From assembly GCF_006334915.2 (NCBI RefSeq), contig NZ_VDMA02000025.1:1-64000 (forward strand): a stretch of 64,000 nt of DNA, in the 5' to 3' direction. The position numbers and the translations under genes were made by a program. Shown here piece after piece: positions 7,714 to 17,524 of the stretch; the first letter of the stretch is position 1, and each line of letters begins with the position of its first letter. Source of the DNA: Microbispora catharanthi. Lineage in GTDB: Bacteria; Actinomycetota; Actinomycetes; Streptosporangiales; Streptosporangiaceae. The notes under the pieces are model-generated. The model was given only the letters and a program-made list of their open reading frames with translations. It searched no databases and was not told where the DNA came from.

Positions 7714-8376
7714 TCACGCCAGGCGACGGCGGGCCGCGGAGCGCCGCGCGAGCACGACGATCGTCACGATCAGCGCGGCCAGGAAGCCGACGGTGGGCAG
7801 CGCCAGCAGCGCGACGGCGCCGCCCACCAGCATGCCGACCGCGCCGGTGAGCTGCTTGCCGACGCCGAACCGCACCCCGTCGCCCTCGCAGGCGAGCTGG
7901 TAGGTGCCCGCCTCGGGGACGCCGGCCTCGAACATCAGCTCCCAGGTCGTGCCGTTCAGCGTGACGGTCTGCGAGACGGCCGGCCGGGTCAGCCGCACCC
8001 GCGGGTCGGCGCCGTCGCCGAGCTGACAGCGGACGTCGGTGGGCTGGTCGACGGCCGCGTAGATCGCCGGCTTGTCCGCGGGATCGAGCGCGACGTTCAC
8101 CGACTGCCCACCGGAGAAGATCGTGGCGGGCGCGGCGTCGCCGAGCGTGGAGAACAGGCCGCCGGCGAACCCGCCGACGCCCGCCACCACCAGGACGACG
8201 AAGAGCGCCCAGGAGAGGAAGATCCACAGCAGCCGGGGCCGGATCGGCCGGGGGGCGGCGTACACCGGGGGAAAGGGGTGCGGCATCCGCAAGGTCGCGT
8301 CAGCCGGTGCCGAGGGCATGGGGCGGGGCACCCGCATGGTCACGTCGGCCGGCGTGGAGGTCTGATTCTCGTGCAT
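7714..8376 (-). CDS. Membrane protein with two hydrophobic segments
   Basis: A 220-residue protein with a proline-rich cytoplasmic N-terminus, a first membrane span (LLWIFLSWALFVVLVVAGVG, about 51-72), an extracellular domain of about 90 residues containing two cysteines (RCQLGDG and LACEGDG), and a C-terminal hydrophobic hairpin ending in a basic tail. No family is recognised. The start is uncertain: ATG at 8376 and ATG at 8394 are both in frame and neither has a good ribosome binding site. It is divergent from hrcA, sharing the region with the CIRCE operator. Confidence 0.7.
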   Translation of the reverse strand: MHENQTSTPADVTMRVPRPMPSAPADATLRMPHPFPPVYAAPRPIRPRLLWIFLSWALFVVLVVAGVGGFAGGLFSTLGDAAPATIFSGGQSVNVALDPADKPAIYAAVDQPTDVRCQLGDGADPRVRLTRPAVSQTVTLNGTTWELMFEAGVPEAGTYQLACEGDGVRFGVGKQLTGAVGMLVGGAVALLALPTVGFLAALIVTIVVLARRSAARRRLA

Positions 8377-8491
8377 GGGTGAAGAGTCGACCATGCGGCT
8401 TGTGGTCGATTTGCAGCTCGCTTGTCCTGGTGCCCTGCGTCGTCTTGGTGCCCCCTGCGTTATCGCACCACGTGGGGTGGTAGCCGTACAC

Positions 8492-8518
8492 TTGGCACTC
8501 GGGAACACAGAGTGCCAG
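8492..8518 (+). promoter_or_regulatory. CIRCE operator (HrcA binding site)
   Basis: TTGGCACTC, nine bases, then GAGTGCCAG closely matches the CIRCE consensus TTAGCACTC-N9-GAGTGCTAA. It lies 32 bp upstream of the hrcA start, so HrcA should repress its own operon and induce hrcA-dnaJ after heat stress. The outer T-A pair of the consensus is replaced by G-C on both arms, keeping the symmetry. Confidence 0.93.
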
Positions 8519-8550
8519 AGTCGGTGTTTCCACGCACAGGGAGGTGACGA

Positions 8551-9564
8551 TTGCTCGACGACCGCAAGCTCGCCGTCCTGCGCGCCATCGTCGAGGACTA
8601 CGTGTCCACCAACGAGCCGGTGGGATCCAAGGCCCTGGTGGACAGGCACAACCTCGGCGTCTCCCCGGCGACGATCCGCAACGACATGGCGGCGCTGGAG
8701 GAGCAGGGATACATCACCCAGCCGCACACCAGTGCCGGCAGGGTGCCGACCGACAAGGGATATCGCCTGTTCGTCGATCGGCTGTCGCAGATCAAGCCAC
8801 TGTCCGGCGCGGAGCGCAGGGCCATCGAGACCTTTCTCGCCGGGGCCGTGGACCTCGACGAGATCGTCATGCGCACGGTGCGGCTGCTCGCGCAGCTCAC
8901 CCGGCAGGTCGCGGTGGTCCAGTACCCCTCGCTCACCAGGTCGTCGGTCCGTCACGTGGAGATCGTCCCGCTCGCGGAGCGCCGGGTCATGCTGGTGCTG
9001 ATCACGAACACCGGACGGGTCGAGCAGCGGGTGGTCGACCTGCCGGAGGCCATCGGCGACGACCGGATCGCGAACCTGCGCGCCGTGCTCAACGCGTGCC
9101 TGGACGGCTGCGGCCTGTCCCAGGTGCCGGAGACCGTGGCCGACATTCCCGAACGCCTGCCTCCCGAGGACAGGCCGGTGGCGGCCACGATCCTGTCCGT
9201 GCTGCTCGAGACGCTCGTCGAACGGCACGAGGAGAAGATCGTTTTTGGTGGGACGGCCAACCTCGCCGCCGCCGACCTCAGCATCGGCCTGCGGGACGTG
9301 CTGGAGGCGCTGGAGGAGCAGGTCGTCCTCATTCGCCTGCTGGGGGAAACCGGCGGGCTGTCCGAACTGACCGTCCGCATCGGATCCGAGAACCCCTACA
9401 GCGGGCTGCGCGGCACATCTATCGTGGCCGCGGGATACGGTTCGGGCGACAGAGAACTGGCCCGGCTCGGAGTGCTGGGCCCGACACGAATGGACTATCC
9501 GGTGACGATGGGTGCGGTGCGCGCGGTGGCGCGTTACGTCGGCCAGATCCTGGCGGGGTCATAA
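8551..9564 (+). CDS. hrcA: HrcA heat-inducible repressor
   Basis: A 337-residue repressor. The N-terminal winged helix ([55 protein letters not shown]) is typical of HrcA, followed by the GAF-like core with the [16 protein letters not shown] segment near the C-terminus. Start is TTG at 8551, preceded by GGGAGG at a good distance. It represses heat-shock genes through the CIRCE box just upstream and normally needs GroEL to stay folded. The stop abuts the dnaJ GTG start without spacing (TAAGTG), so the two genes are one operon, continuing into rsmE. Confidence 0.96.
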   Translation: MLDDRKLAVLRAIVEDYVSTNEPVGSKALVDRHNLGVSPATIRNDMAALEEQGYITQPHTSAGRVPTDKGYRLFVDRLSQIKPLSGAERRAIETFLAGAVDLDEIVMRTVRLLAQLTRQVAVVQYPSLTRSSVRHVEIVPLAERRVMLVLITNTGRVEQRVVDLPEAIGDDRIANLRAVLNACLDGCGLSQVPETVADIPERLPPEDRPVAATILSVLLETLVERHEEKIVFGGTANLAAADLSIGLRDVLEALEEQVVLIRLLGETGGLSELTVRIGSENPYSGLRGTSIVAAGYGSGDRELARLGVLGPTRMDYPVTMGAVRAVARYVGQILAGS

Positions 9565-10701
9565 GTGTCCAACGACTACTACGCGACCCTTGGCGTACGG
9601 CGCGACGCCAGCCAGGAAGAGATCAAGAAGGCATATCGCCGTCTCGCCCGTGAGCTGCACCCGGACGTCAACCCCGATCCGGAGACCCAGGAGCGGTTCA
9701 AGGAGATCAACCAGGCGTACGAGGTGCTGTCCGACGCGGGCAAGCGCCGCATGTACGACATGGGCGCCGACCCGTTCGGCGGCGGCGGCGCGGGGCCGGG
9801 GGCCGGCGGTTTCGGCGCGGGCTTCCCGTTCAGCGACATCATGGACGCCTTCTTCGGCTCGGCGGGCGCCGCGCGGGGGCCCCGCTCCCGCGCCCGCCGT
9901 GGCCGCAACGCCACCATCAGGGTCGAGCTCGACCTGTCGGAGACGGCCTTCGGCACGACCCGCGAGATCGTGGTCGACACGGCCGTGGTCTGCGAGGTCT
10001 GCCAGGGCTCCGGGGCGGCGTCCGGCACCCACCCCGACACCTGCGACATGTGCCACGGGCGCGGCGAGGTCTCGCAGGTGACCCGTTCGTTCCTCGGCCA
10101 GGTCATGACCTCCCGTCCCTGCCCCCAATGCGGCGGGTACGGCAGCGTCATCCGGCACCCCTGCATGGAGTGCTCGGGCGAGGGACGGGTCAGGACCCGG
10201 CGCACGATCAAGGTCAGGATCCCGGCCGGCGTCGAGGACGGCACGCACATCCAGCTCGCGGGCGAGGGCGAGGTCGGCCCCGGCGGCGGGCCTCCCGGCG
10301 ACCTGTTCCTGGAGATCGTCGAGCGGCCGCACCAGATCTTCGAGCGACGCGGCGACGACCTGCACTGCACGGTCCACATCCCGATGACCGCCGCCGCGCT
10401 CGGCACCTCGATCGCGATCGAGACGCTCGACGGGGCCGAGGACATCGACGTGCGGCCCGGCACCCAGGCCGGCCAGGTCATCCCCCTGTACGGCAAGGGC
10501 GTCCAGCGGCTCAACGAGACCGGCAGGGGCGACCTGCTGATCCACGTGAACGTCGAGACGCCGACCAAGCTCGACCCGCAGCAGGAGGAACTGCTGCGCG
10601 AGCTGTCGAAACTGCGTGGAGAGGAACGGCCGCCAGGCAAGTTCTCGCCGGGCCAGCAGGGCTTCTTCTCCCGCCTGCGGGACGCCTTCAACGGCCGCTG
10701 A
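9565..10701 (+). CDS. dnaJ: DnaJ chaperone (second actinobacterial type)
   Basis: A 378-residue type-I J protein. The J domain ([22 protein letters not shown], then HPD) occupies about 1-70, a glycine-rich linker about 70-115, and four zinc-finger repeats [24 protein letters not shown] and CMECSGEG about 148-212, followed by the C-terminal substrate domains. It stimulates DnaK ATP hydrolysis and binds unfolded clients. Translation is coupled to hrcA and it is controlled by the same CIRCE box. In actinomycetes this hrcA-linked copy is usually separate from the dnaK-grpE-dnaJ operon. Confidence 0.96.
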   Translation: MSNDYYATLGVRRDASQEEIKKAYRRLARELHPDVNPDPETQERFKEINQAYEVLSDAGKRRMYDMGADPFGGGGAGPGAGGFGAGFPFSDIMDAFFGSAGAARGPRSRARRGRNATIRVELDLSETAFGTTREIVVDTAVVCEVCQGSGAASGTHPDTCDMCHGRGEVSQVTRSFLGQVMTSRPCPQCGGYGSVIRHPCMECSGEGRVRTRRTIKVRIPAGVEDGTHIQLAGEGEVGPGGGPPGDLFLEIVERPHQIFERRGDDLHCTVHIPMTAAALGTSIAIETLDGAEDIDVRPGTQAGQVIPLYGKGVQRLNETGRGDLLIHVNVETPTKLDPQQEELLRELSKLRGEERPPGKFSPGQQGFFSRLRDAFNGR

Positions 10702-10710
10702 GCTGATCGC

Positions 10711-11445
10711 ATGAGTGTTCCCGTGTTCCTGTCGGACGCGGCCGGCCAGGCGGCGGACACGATCGTCCTCGACGGGCCGGAGGGGCGGCACGCCGCCGCC
10801 GTACGCCGCCTGCGGCCGGGGGAGCGGATCGACCTGACCGACGGCGCGGGGCGGGTGGCCGAGTGCACGGTCACAGCGGCCGGCAAGGACTCGCTGACCG
10901 CCGAGGTGCTGCGCCGGTTCGAGGTCCCGCCGCCCCGCCCGAGGCTGGTGGTCGTCCAGGGCCTGCCCAAGGGCGACCGGGGCGAGCTCGCGGTCGAGAT
11001 GATGACCGAGGCGGGGGTCGACGTGATCGTCCCCTGGGCCGCCTCCCGCTGCGTGACCCAGTGGAAGGGCGACCGGTCCGCCAAGGCCCTCGCCCGCTGG
11101 CGCGGCACGGCACGCGAGGCGGCCAAGCAGGCCCGGCGCTTCCACCTGCCCGAGGTGACCGAGCAGGCCACGACCGCGGCGGTCGGCTCGCTCGTCTCGG
11201 CGGCGGCGCTCGCGGTCGTCCTGCACGAGGAGGCCGCCGAGCCGCTGAGCCGCCTGCCCCTGCCGGAGGAGCCGGGCGACATCGTGATGGTCGTCGGCCC
11301 GGAGGGCGGCGTCACCGACGAGGAGATCGCCACGTTGCGGGCCGCGGGAGCCACGCCGGCCCTGCTGGGGCCGACGGTGCTGCGGACCTCGACGGCGGGC
11401 GTGGCCGCGGCGGCCGTCCTGCTGTCCCGCTGCGGCCGCTGGTGA
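10711..11445 (+). CDS. rsmE: RsmE, 16S rRNA m3U1498 methyltransferase
   Basis: A 244-residue SPOUT-class methyltransferase. The N-terminal PUA-like domain is followed by the knotted SAM-binding domain with VMVVGPEGGVTDEEI at about 192-206 and LLGPTVLRTSTAG near the end, the two signatures of RsmE. It methylates U1498 of 16S rRNA. It lies 9 bp after dnaJ on the same strand, an arrangement seen in many actinomycetes. The ATG at 10711 is supported by the position of the first conserved strand (VPVFLSD). Confidence 0.95.
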   Translation: MSVPVFLSDAAGQAADTIVLDGPEGRHAAAVRRLRPGERIDLTDGAGRVAECTVTAAGKDSLTAEVLRRFEVPPPRPRLVVVQGLPKGDRGELAVEMMTEAGVDVIVPWAASRCVTQWKGDRSAKALARWRGTAREAAKQARRFHLPEVTEQATTAAVGSLVSAAALAVVLHEEAAEPLSRLPLPEEPGDIVMVVGPEGGVTDEEIATLRAAGATPALLGPTVLRTSTAGVAAAAVLLSRCGRW

Positions 11446-11462
11446 GAGCTAGCCGAGGAAGC

Positions 11463-11946
11463 TCACCTCGGGGAACGCGTGATCACGTCGAGGACGAACC
11501 GCAGGTCCGCCACCCTGACGTCGAGGGCCTTCATCGCGTCGTCCATGCTGTCCGCCCGCACCCTGGCGCGCTCCAGCCGTCCGCGGGGGAACTCGACGGC
11601 GGACGCCTCGTAGGTGTGATCGACCGTGACGACCACGTAGCCGCGCGAGGCCAGGTCCTCCGCCGCGAGCGTGCCCAGCGAGCGCGGCACCATGTAGCCG
11701 GGGGAGTAGAGCACCACCGGGTAGCCGCCGGCTCTCGGCCGTACGGGCGCGTCCAGGCGGGCGTGCGTGCGGGTCGCCGCCCAGTCCACCTGGCCTGGCC
11801 GGACGCCGAGGAGGGCGGGCGCCGACGTGGCGTCGAGGTCGGCGGCGACCAGCGGCGGCCGATTCCAACGAGGAGGCGCGACGCCCTCCGGCCGTGTGAC
11901 GATCTCCCGGTGCGACCCCCGGTGATCGGGCGAGCACCGGTCATAC
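11463..11946 (-). pseudogene. Truncated alpha/beta hydrolase (PAF-acetylhydrolase-like)
   Basis: The minus frame contains YPVVLYSPGY, EDLASRGYVVVTVDHTYEAS and AVEFPRGR, the strand-and-oxyanion region of platelet-activating-factor acetylhydrolase-like lipases. The frame ends soon after (VLDVITRSPR, stop), before the GHSFGG-type nucleophile elbow that an intact enzyme needs. Upstream the frame stays open (YDRCSPDHRG...) but offers no plausible start or signal peptide. The piece is probably a relic lacking both ends. A GTG at 11789 could still make 108 residues, but they would have no catalytic serine. Confidence 0.6.
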
Positions 11947-11969
11947 CTCAGGATGACCGGCGGGCCGGG

Positions 11970-12635
11970 TCAGGGTGAGGGCGTCTCGGTCGCCGAGTCG
12001 AGCGTGGCCGTCTCCGTGGGCGTCGCGCTCGGGGTGACCGTGGGCGCGGACGTCGTGGGCGGAGCCGTCGAGGGACGGCGCGAGGCCGAGGGCTTCACCG
12101 TGGGCGGCTGCGTCACCGACGTCGGCGAGCACGTCGGGGAGAGGGCCCCGTCGGGCTCGATCACCCCGGGCTGGGGGGTGGGCGTGACGCAGGGATCGGA
12201 CGGCGAGGGCGACGGCCGGGTGGTCACGCCCACCTTGTGGGTCGGGGACGGGGCGGGCCGTCCGCGGGACGGGCTCGGGGTGACGGGCACGATCACGACC
12301 GGATGCGAGGGCGCCGGGTTGGGCGGCCGGTTCACCGACGAGGTGTCCCTCTCGTCCTCGCGCTCGTCGCCGGCGGGGGCGATGCCCGTGGACTGGGCCA
12401 CCTGGTCGCGCAGGCCGGGGACGACCATCACGACCGTGCCCGCTACGAGCACGGCCCCTGCGGCGGCCGCTCCGACACGCCACCACAGCATGTTCCGCAG
12501 GCCGCGCAGACCGCGCTGGTCGATCCGCCCGCGGATGATTTCGAGTCCTTCGGGAGACGGCACGACCGAGTCCGCCTCCGCGCGCAGGGCACGGCGGAGC
12601 AACTCGCCGTACTCGTCGTCGGGAGGGAAGGTCAT
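11970..12635 (-). CDS. Membrane-anchored Pro/Ser/Thr-rich protein paired with the ECF sigma factor
   Basis: A 221-residue protein with a cytoplasmic N-terminal segment (about 1-50, LLRRALRAEADSVVPSPEGLEIIRGRI), one membrane span (about 55-75, VGAAAAGAVLVAGTVVMVV) and a 145-residue outer part made of proline, serine and threonine repeats with one cysteine pair. Its ATG overlaps the sigma gene stop as ATGA, so the pair is co-translated. The layout fits an anti-sigma or sigma-associated sensor, but the HxxxCxxC zinc motif of ZAS anti-sigmas is absent. Function is inferred from context. Confidence 0.75.
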   Translation of the reverse strand: MTFPPDDEYGELLRRALRAEADSVVPSPEGLEIIRGRIDQRGLRGLRNMLWWRVGAAAAGAVLVAGTVVMVVPGLRDQVAQSTGIAPAGDEREDERDTSSVNRPPNPAPSHPVVIVPVTPSPSRGRPAPSPTHKVGVTTRPSPSPSDPCVTPTPQPGVIEPDGALSPTCSPTSVTQPPTVKPSASRRPSTAPPTTSAPTVTPSATPTETATLDSATETPSP

Positions 12636-13237
12636 GAGAACTGCTCCAGTGCCATCCGTAGTGCGGCCATGCCGCGGGCCGTGTGACTCTTCACGGCGCC
12701 CTTGCTGATCCCCATCGCGTGTGCGATCTCGGCCTCCGACAGGTCGCCGTAGTAGCGCAGCACCAGCGCCTCGCGCTGGCGGGTCGGTAAGCCGCGGAGC
12801 GCCTCGATGACGGCCGAACGCTCCAGTTCACCGATCGCGCCGTTCTCCGCGCTCGGCGCGTCCGGCAGCCCCTTGGGCGCGTACTTCTCGACGACCGCGC
12901 GGTGCCGCAGCACGGAACGCGATCGGTTCACGACCGATTGACGAAGGTAGGCCAGTGCCTTGTCGGTGTCTCTCAGCCTGCGCCAGGCGCCATGAAGGGC
13001 GACGAACGCGTCCTGAACGACCTCTTCCGCGCTGGCCACGTCACGCACCAGCAGCACGGCGAGACGCACCAGTGACCGATAGTGAGCGCTGTAGAGCGCC
13101 GTAACGGCCATGTCGGCATCCCACCCGACGGGCACCGTCCCCAACGACCTGTCGGCCACGAGGGTCTCGGTGGTCACATCAATAGGACGCTCGTCATCCC
13201 CGGGGGGTTTACGTTCTTCCGAATCATGAGGGGGCAT
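12632..13237 (-). CDS. ECF RNA polymerase sigma factor, SigE-like family
   Basis: A 201-residue extracytoplasmic-function sigma factor. Region 2 (YSAHYRSLVRLAVLLVRD...EEVVQDAFVALH) spans about 48-82 and region 4 (LPTRQREALVLRYYGDLSEAEIAHAMGIS...VKSHTARGMAAL) about 150-194. It has a 40-residue hydrophilic N-terminal extension rich in Glu and Asp. Region 2 is of the SigE-family kind widespread in actinomycetes. It is first in a two-gene operon with the membrane protein above, its likely regulator. Confidence 0.9.
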   Translation of the reverse strand: MPPHDSEERKPPGDDERPIDVTTETLVADRSLGTVPVGWDADMAVTALYSAHYRSLVRLAVLLVRDVASAEEVVQDAFVALHGAWRRLRDTDKALAYLRQSVVNRSRSVLRHRAVVEKYAPKGLPDAPSAENGAIGELERSAVIEALRGLPTRQREALVLRYYGDLSEAEIAHAMGISKGAVKSHTARGMAALRMALEQFS

Positions 13238-13356
13238 GGCCCAGCGGTGTCCTCGCCCGACACTAGGGGGGGTTTTCTGGTGCAGTCTCGCACACTCACA
13301 CTAGCCGGGGGGATCATTGCAGTCATCAACTACCGCCAACGGCTAGGCTTTCGCGC

Positions 13357-13701
13357 GTGAGCGACTGCCTCTTCTGCAAGATCGTGGCCAAGGAGGTCCC
13401 GGCGGACATCGTCCTGGAGGCCGGGCGGGCGCTGGCCTTCCGCGACGTCAACCCGCAGGCCCCCACCCACGTCCTCGTCGTGCCCAAGGCCCACCACGAG
13501 AACGCCGCCGTGCTGGCGGCGGCCGACGACGGCCTGGCCGACGACCTGCTCAAGGCCTGCCACGCGGTGGCCGTGCAGGAGGGTGTGGCCGAGACCGGTT
13601 ACCGGATCGTGTTCAACACCGGGCCGGGGGCCGGGCAGACGGTCTTCCACGTCCACGCGCACGTCCTCGGCGGCCGAGGCCTCACCTGGCCCCCCGGCTG
13701 A
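13357..13701 (+). CDS. HIT family (histidine triad) hydrolase
   Basis: A 114-residue HINT-like protein: DCLFCKIVAKEVPADIV at the N-terminus with the zinc-site cysteines, THVLVVPKAHHEN in the middle, and the triad HVHAHVLGG at about 97-105. Such proteins hydrolyse purine nucleoside phosphoramidates. Start is GTG at 13357. It lies 54 bp upstream of the phoH-like gene and is probably co-transcribed with it, a conserved actinobacterial order. Confidence 0.93.
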   Translation: MSDCLFCKIVAKEVPADIVLEAGRALAFRDVNPQAPTHVLVVPKAHHENAAVLAAADDGLADDLLKACHAVAVQEGVAETGYRIVFNTGPGAGQTVFHVHAHVLGGRGLTWPPG

Positions 13702-13755
13702 GCGGCTAAAGTGGGGAGGGAACTAGGGAGGCGATCAGGGCCGCAAGGGCCGCCC

Positions 13756-14778
13756 ATGTCCGAGTCACAGCACATCCACAAGACCCAGGCCAAGGTAGTC
13801 ATCCCCGAGGGGCAGCCGATGGTCAGCCTCCTCGGGTCGGGTGACGAGCTGCTGCGGGTCATCGAGGGCGCCTTCAGCGCCGACATTCACGTGCGGGGCA
13901 ACGAGATCACGATCACCGGCAGTCCCGAGGAGAGCGGCGTCGTCGTCCGCCTCTTCGAGGAGCTGGTGGAGTTGGTCGGCTCGGGTGCCGAGCTGTCCCC
14001 CGACGCGGTCGAGCGCAGCATCCACATGCTGCGGCAGGCCACCGACCGTCCGGCCGAGGTCCTGTCCCTGGACATTCTGTCCTCGCGGGGCCGCACCATC
14101 CGCCCGAAGACGGTCAACCAGAAGCGGTACGTCGACGCGATCGACAGGCACACCATCGTCTTCGGTATCGGCCCCGCCGGCACCGGCAAGACGTACCTGG
14201 CGATGGCGAAGGCCGTGAAGGCCCTGCAGAACAAGCGGGTCAACCGGATCATCCTCACCCGCCCCGCCGTCGAGGCGGGGGAGCGGCTCGGCTTCCTGCC
14301 CGGCACGCTCTACGAGAAGATCGATCCGTACCTGCGGCCGCTGTACGACGCGCTGCACGACATGCTCGACCCCGATTCGATCCCCCGCCTGATGTCGGCC
14401 GGGACGATCGAGGTCGCGCCGCTCGCCTACATGCGCGGCCGGACGCTCAACGACGCCTTCATCATCCTGGACGAGGCGCAGAACACCTCGCCCGAGCAGA
14501 TGAAGATGTTCCTGACCAGGCTCGGGTTCAACTCGAAGATCGTGGTCACCGGCGACGTGACCCAGATCGACCTGCCCGGCGGCCAGGACAGCGGCCTGAA
14601 GGTCGTGCAGCACATCCTCGAAGGCATCGAGGACATCCATTTCAGCAGGCTGACCAGCGCCGACGTCGTACGGCACAAGCTGGTGAGCGACATCGTCGAC
14701 GCCTACGGCCGTTACGACGCCGCGATGGCGTCGGAGCCGCGCGCGATCAACAAGCGGCCGCGGAACAACCGGCGGTGA
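13756..14778 (+). CDS. PhoH-like ATPase
   Basis: A 340-residue PhoH family protein. Walker A is [16 protein letters not shown] and Walker [10 protein letters not shown], followed by the GDVTQIDLP segment. The N-terminal 110 residues include the small KH-like region that precedes the ATPase core in PhoH proteins. The ATG at 13756 places the conserved region near the start; an in-frame GTG at 13711 would add 15 residues. It is in line with ybeY, the CNNM protein and era, the order known from mycobacteria and streptomycetes, which links it to RNA metabolism. Confidence 0.92.
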   Translation: MSESQHIHKTQAKVVIPEGQPMVSLLGSGDELLRVIEGAFSADIHVRGNEITITGSPEESGVVVRLFEELVELVGSGAELSPDAVERSIHMLRQATDRPAEVLSLDILSSRGRTIRPKTVNQKRYVDAIDRHTIVFGIGPAGTGKTYLAMAKAVKALQNKRVNRIILTRPAVEAGERLGFLPGTLYEKIDPYLRPLYDALHDMLDPDSIPRLMSAGTIEVAPLAYMRGRTLNDAFIILDEAQNTSPEQMKMFLTRLGFNSKIVVTGDVTQIDLPGGQDSGLKVVQHILEGIEDIHFSRLTSADVVRHKLVSDIVDAYGRYDAAMASEPRAINKRPRNNRR

Positions 14779-14806
14779 GCGCGACCATGACGGGTGAGGA
14801 GACCCC

Positions 14807-15280
14807 GTGAGCATCGAGGTGGCCAACGAGTCCGGCGTCGAGGTCGACGAGTCGGCGCTGGTCGAGCTGGCCGGGCACGTCCTCGGCCGGATGGGGATCA
14901 ACCCGCTGGCCGAGCTGTCGATCCTGGTGATCGACGAGGCGGCGATGGCCGAGCTGCATGAGCAGTGGATGGGGGAGCCGGGCCCGACCGACGTGCTGGC
15001 CTTCCCCATGGACGAGTTGCGGCCCAACGTCGGCGGCCGGGACGAGGACGCGTCCCCCGACCCGGCGCTGCTCGGCGACGTGGTGCTGTGCCCCCAGGTG
15101 GCGGCCAAGCAGGCCGCCGAGGCCGGGCACAGCGCGCAGGACGAGCTGGAGCTGCTGTGCACGCACGGCATCCTGCACCTGCTCGGCTACGACCACGCCG
15201 AGCCCGAGGAGCACGCCGAGATGTTCGGGCTGCAGGACGAACTGCTCGGCGCCTGGCGGGAGGTGCGGCGTAAGCCGTGA
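14807..15280 (+). CDS. ybeY: YbeY endoribonuclease (rRNA maturation)
   Basis: A 157-residue zinc metalloprotein with the signature [11 protein letters not shown] (about 121-131), giving three metal-binding histidines, and [10 protein letters not shown] upstream. YbeY acts in 16S rRNA 3' maturation and ribosome quality control. GTG start at 14807. Its stop overlaps the next gene (GTGA at 15277-15280), so translation is coupled. Confidence 0.95.
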   Translation: MSIEVANESGVEVDESALVELAGHVLGRMGINPLAELSILVIDEAAMAELHEQWMGEPGPTDVLAFPMDELRPNVGGRDEDASPDPALLGDVVLCPQVAAKQAAEAGHSAQDELELLCTHGILHLLGYDHAEPEEHAEMFGLQDELLGAWREVRRKP

Positions 15281-16572
15281 ACAACGGCTGGCTGCTCTCC
15301 GCCGTCTTCCTGATCGTGGCCGGCGGCCTGCTGGCGAGCGCGGAGACGGCGCTGACCCGCATCTCCAGGGTGCGCGCGGAGGAGTTCGTCAAGGAGGGCC
15401 GGCGCGGCGCGGTGCGGCTGCAGGCGATCGTCGCCGACCCGCCGCGCTACCTCAACCTGGTGCTCCTGCTGCGTCTGAGCTGTGAGCTCGTCGCGACGGT
15501 GATCACGACGCTGCTGTTCATCGACTGGCTCGGCGACCGCGGGCAGGCGTACGCCCTGGCGGCCGTGGTGATGATCCTGGTGAGCTACGTCATCGTCGGG
15601 GTCATGCCGCGTACGCTCGGCCGCCAGCACGCCGAGCCGGTGGCGCTGGCGAGCGCGCCCATCGTGTACGGCCTGACCCGGATCTTCGGCCCGCTGCCCG
15701 AACTGCTGATCCTGCTGGGCAACGCGCTCACCCCGGGCAAGGGCTTCCGCGAGGGCCCGTTCACCTCCGAGGCCGAGCTGCGCGACCTGGTCGACCTGGC
15801 CGAGCAGCGCCGGGTCATCGAGCCCGACGAGCGGGAGATGATCCACTCGGTCTTCGAGCTCGGCGACACGCTGGTGCGCGAGGTCATGGTGCCGCGCACC
15901 GACATGGTCTTCATCGAGCGCGGCAAGACGCTGAGCCAGGCGCTCTCGCTGGCCCTGCGCAGCGGGTTCTCCCGCATCCCGGTGGTGGGTGAGAACGAGG
16001 ACGACGTGGTGGGCATCGCCTACCTCAAGGACATCGTCCGCCGCATCCAGGACACCGGCGACGGCGGCGTGCGGGTGGACGAGCTCATGCGCCCCGCGAC
16101 GTACGTGCCGGAGAGCAAGCCGATCGACGAGCTGCTGCGCGAGATGCAGGCGCGGCAGATCCACCTCGCCATCGTCATCGACGAGTACGGCGGCACCGCC
16201 GGCCTCGTCACCATCGAGGACGTCATCGAGGAGATCGTCGGCGAGATCGCCGACGAGTACGACCAGGAGGCCCCGCGGGTCGAATGGCTGGACGACGGGG
16301 CGGTCCGGGTGACCGCACGGCTCCCGGTCGACGAGCTCGGCGAGCTGTTCGACGCCGAGATCGAGGTCGAGGACGTCGACACGGTCGGCGGCCTGCTGGC
16401 GCACGCCCTGGGCCGGGTGCCGATCGCGGGCTCGGAGGCGGTGGTCGGCGGCCTGCGCCTGACGGCCGAGAACCTGGCGGGACGCCGCAACCGCATCAGC
16501 ACGGTCGTCGTGCGCCGCGAGGAGCCCGCGACGGGCGACGAGGTCGTGGCCGCCGGCGCCGACCACGAGTGA
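15277..16572 (+). CDS. CNNM/hemolysin-C-like membrane protein with CBS domains
   Basis: A 431-residue protein: CNNM transmembrane domain (about 1-190, with [17 protein letters not shown]), a pair of CBS domains (about 200-325; [12 protein letters not shown] and [29 protein letters not shown]), and a C-terminal CorC/HlyC domain (about 340-425). Family members are linked to magnesium and cobalt handling. It sits between ybeY and era, matching the Rv2366c position in mycobacteria. The GTG start overlaps the ybeY stop. Confidence 0.93.
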   Translation: MNNGWLLSAVFLIVAGGLLASAETALTRISRVRAEEFVKEGRRGAVRLQAIVADPPRYLNLVLLLRLSCELVATVITTLLFIDWLGDRGQAYALAAVVMILVSYVIVGVMPRTLGRQHAEPVALASAPIVYGLTRIFGPLPELLILLGNALTPGKGFREGPFTSEAELRDLVDLAEQRRVIEPDEREMIHSVFELGDTLVREVMVPRTDMVFIERGKTLSQALSLALRSGFSRIPVVGENEDDVVGIAYLKDIVRRIQDTGDGGVRVDELMRPATYVPESKPIDELLREMQARQIHLAIVIDEYGGTAGLVTIEDVIEEIVGEIADEYDQEAPRVEWLDDGAVRVTARLPVDELGELFDAEIEVEDVDTVGGLLAHALGRVPIAGSEAVVGGLRLTAENLAGRRNRISTVVVRREEPATGDEVVAAGADHE

Positions 16573-16742
16573 TCCGTCGCCGTCGGGGACTGCAAGCGTC
16601 TTTCAACCGAGCTGCAAGCGGGCCCGGCCACTGTTGTCCCAGGCGCTCAGAAGGGGTTCGGGGCGCCTCGTTGGGGAGTCCGGCGCGCCGAGAGGGGGTT
16701 CGCGGCGCACCGGAGCCTCCCATGGGGGATCCGTAATCGGTG

Positions 16743-16775
16743 CGGGGCTCTCACCCGGCTCGGGTGGGAGCCCCG
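16743..16775 (+). terminator. Terminator after the ybeY-CNNM operon
   Basis: A 14-bp stem (CGGGGCTCTCACCC pairing with GGGTGGGAGCCCCG, one G-U) with a 5-nt loop lies 170 bp after the CNNM stop. It separates the phoH-ybeY-CNNM group from the lipoprotein gene. Confidence 0.85.
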
Positions 16776-16864
16776 TATCGATGAGAGCTCCGTATTGATT
16801 ACGCAATGTGATTACCCGCTCGCGGTCCGGGGAAGGAAACCTCCGGCAAAGCGGGGAGGCGGGT

Positions 16865-17524
16865 ATGCGCATCGTCCACGCGGCCGTCGCGGGCTGCCTG
16901 GTCCTGGCGACCGGTGCCTGCGGCACGGGCCGGGTCACGTACGCCGCCGTCCGGGCCTCCGGCAAGGCGGCGGACGCGAACCGTCCGCGGACGGTGCTCG
17001 GCAGGATGGACGGCCTTCCCGAGGGGTTCTTCAGCCACGCGCGGGCGCCCTGGCGTCCGCCGTTCCGTCCCCGCGCCCGCGCGTGCCGCCTGCTGTTCGA
17101 CGCGGCCGCGGGCAGGCCCCCGCGTGCGGGGCTCGGCGGCACGACCGCCGCCACCTACCAGGGCGCGCACGCGGGCGAGCTCGCCGGGGTCGGCGTCGCC
17201 GTCTACGACGGCGGCGAGGCGGCCGGGCATCTCGCCGCGCTCCGCGACGCCCTCTCCCACTGCGCGACGGCCGACGGCGGCACGCCGTACGACCGCCTGA
17301 CGGCCGCGCGGACGCCGCTGCCCGGCGTCGGCGGCCCGGACGCGGCGGGCCGGGCCCTGTCCGGAAGGGTCGGCGGTTACCCCTACCGCATGCACGTGGT
17401 CGTCGCCCGCTCCGGCCACACGTTGATCGCGCTCGTGCACGCGGGCCTGACCCCGCCCGATCCGGCCCGCACGGCCGAACTGACACGGCTGCTCGTCCGC
17501 GAGGTCGGTACGCTTGACGCGTGA
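16865..17524 (+). CDS. Lipoprotein of unknown function
   Basis: A 219-residue secreted protein. The N-terminus MRIVHAAVAGCLVLATGAC is a lipoprotein signal with lipobox LATGAC; ATG 16865 is chosen for this, although the frame is open to 16808. The mature part has two more cysteines (C78 and C137 by my count) that could pair, and a layout reminiscent of PknH-type extracellular sensor domains, though I see no diagnostic motif. Its stop overlaps the next gene (GTGA). It may be a recent insertion into the CNNM-to-era block, because mycobacteria lack it there. Confidence 0.7.
   Translation: MRIVHAAVAGCLVLATGACGTGRVTYAAVRASGKAADANRPRTVLGRMDGLPEGFFSHARAPWRPPFRPRARACRLLFDAAAGRPPRAGLGGTTAATYQGAHAGELAGVGVAVYDGGEAAGHLAALRDALSHCATADGGTPYDRLTAARTPLPGVGGPDAAGRALSGRVGGYPYRMHVVVARSGHTLIALVHAGLTPPDPARTAELTRLLVREVGTLDA

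Noticed and set aside
6772-8382. A 536-codon plus-strand open frame over the DUF3097 and membrane genes
   Set aside because: It overlaps hemW and two real minus-strand genes and has the composition of an antisense shadow.
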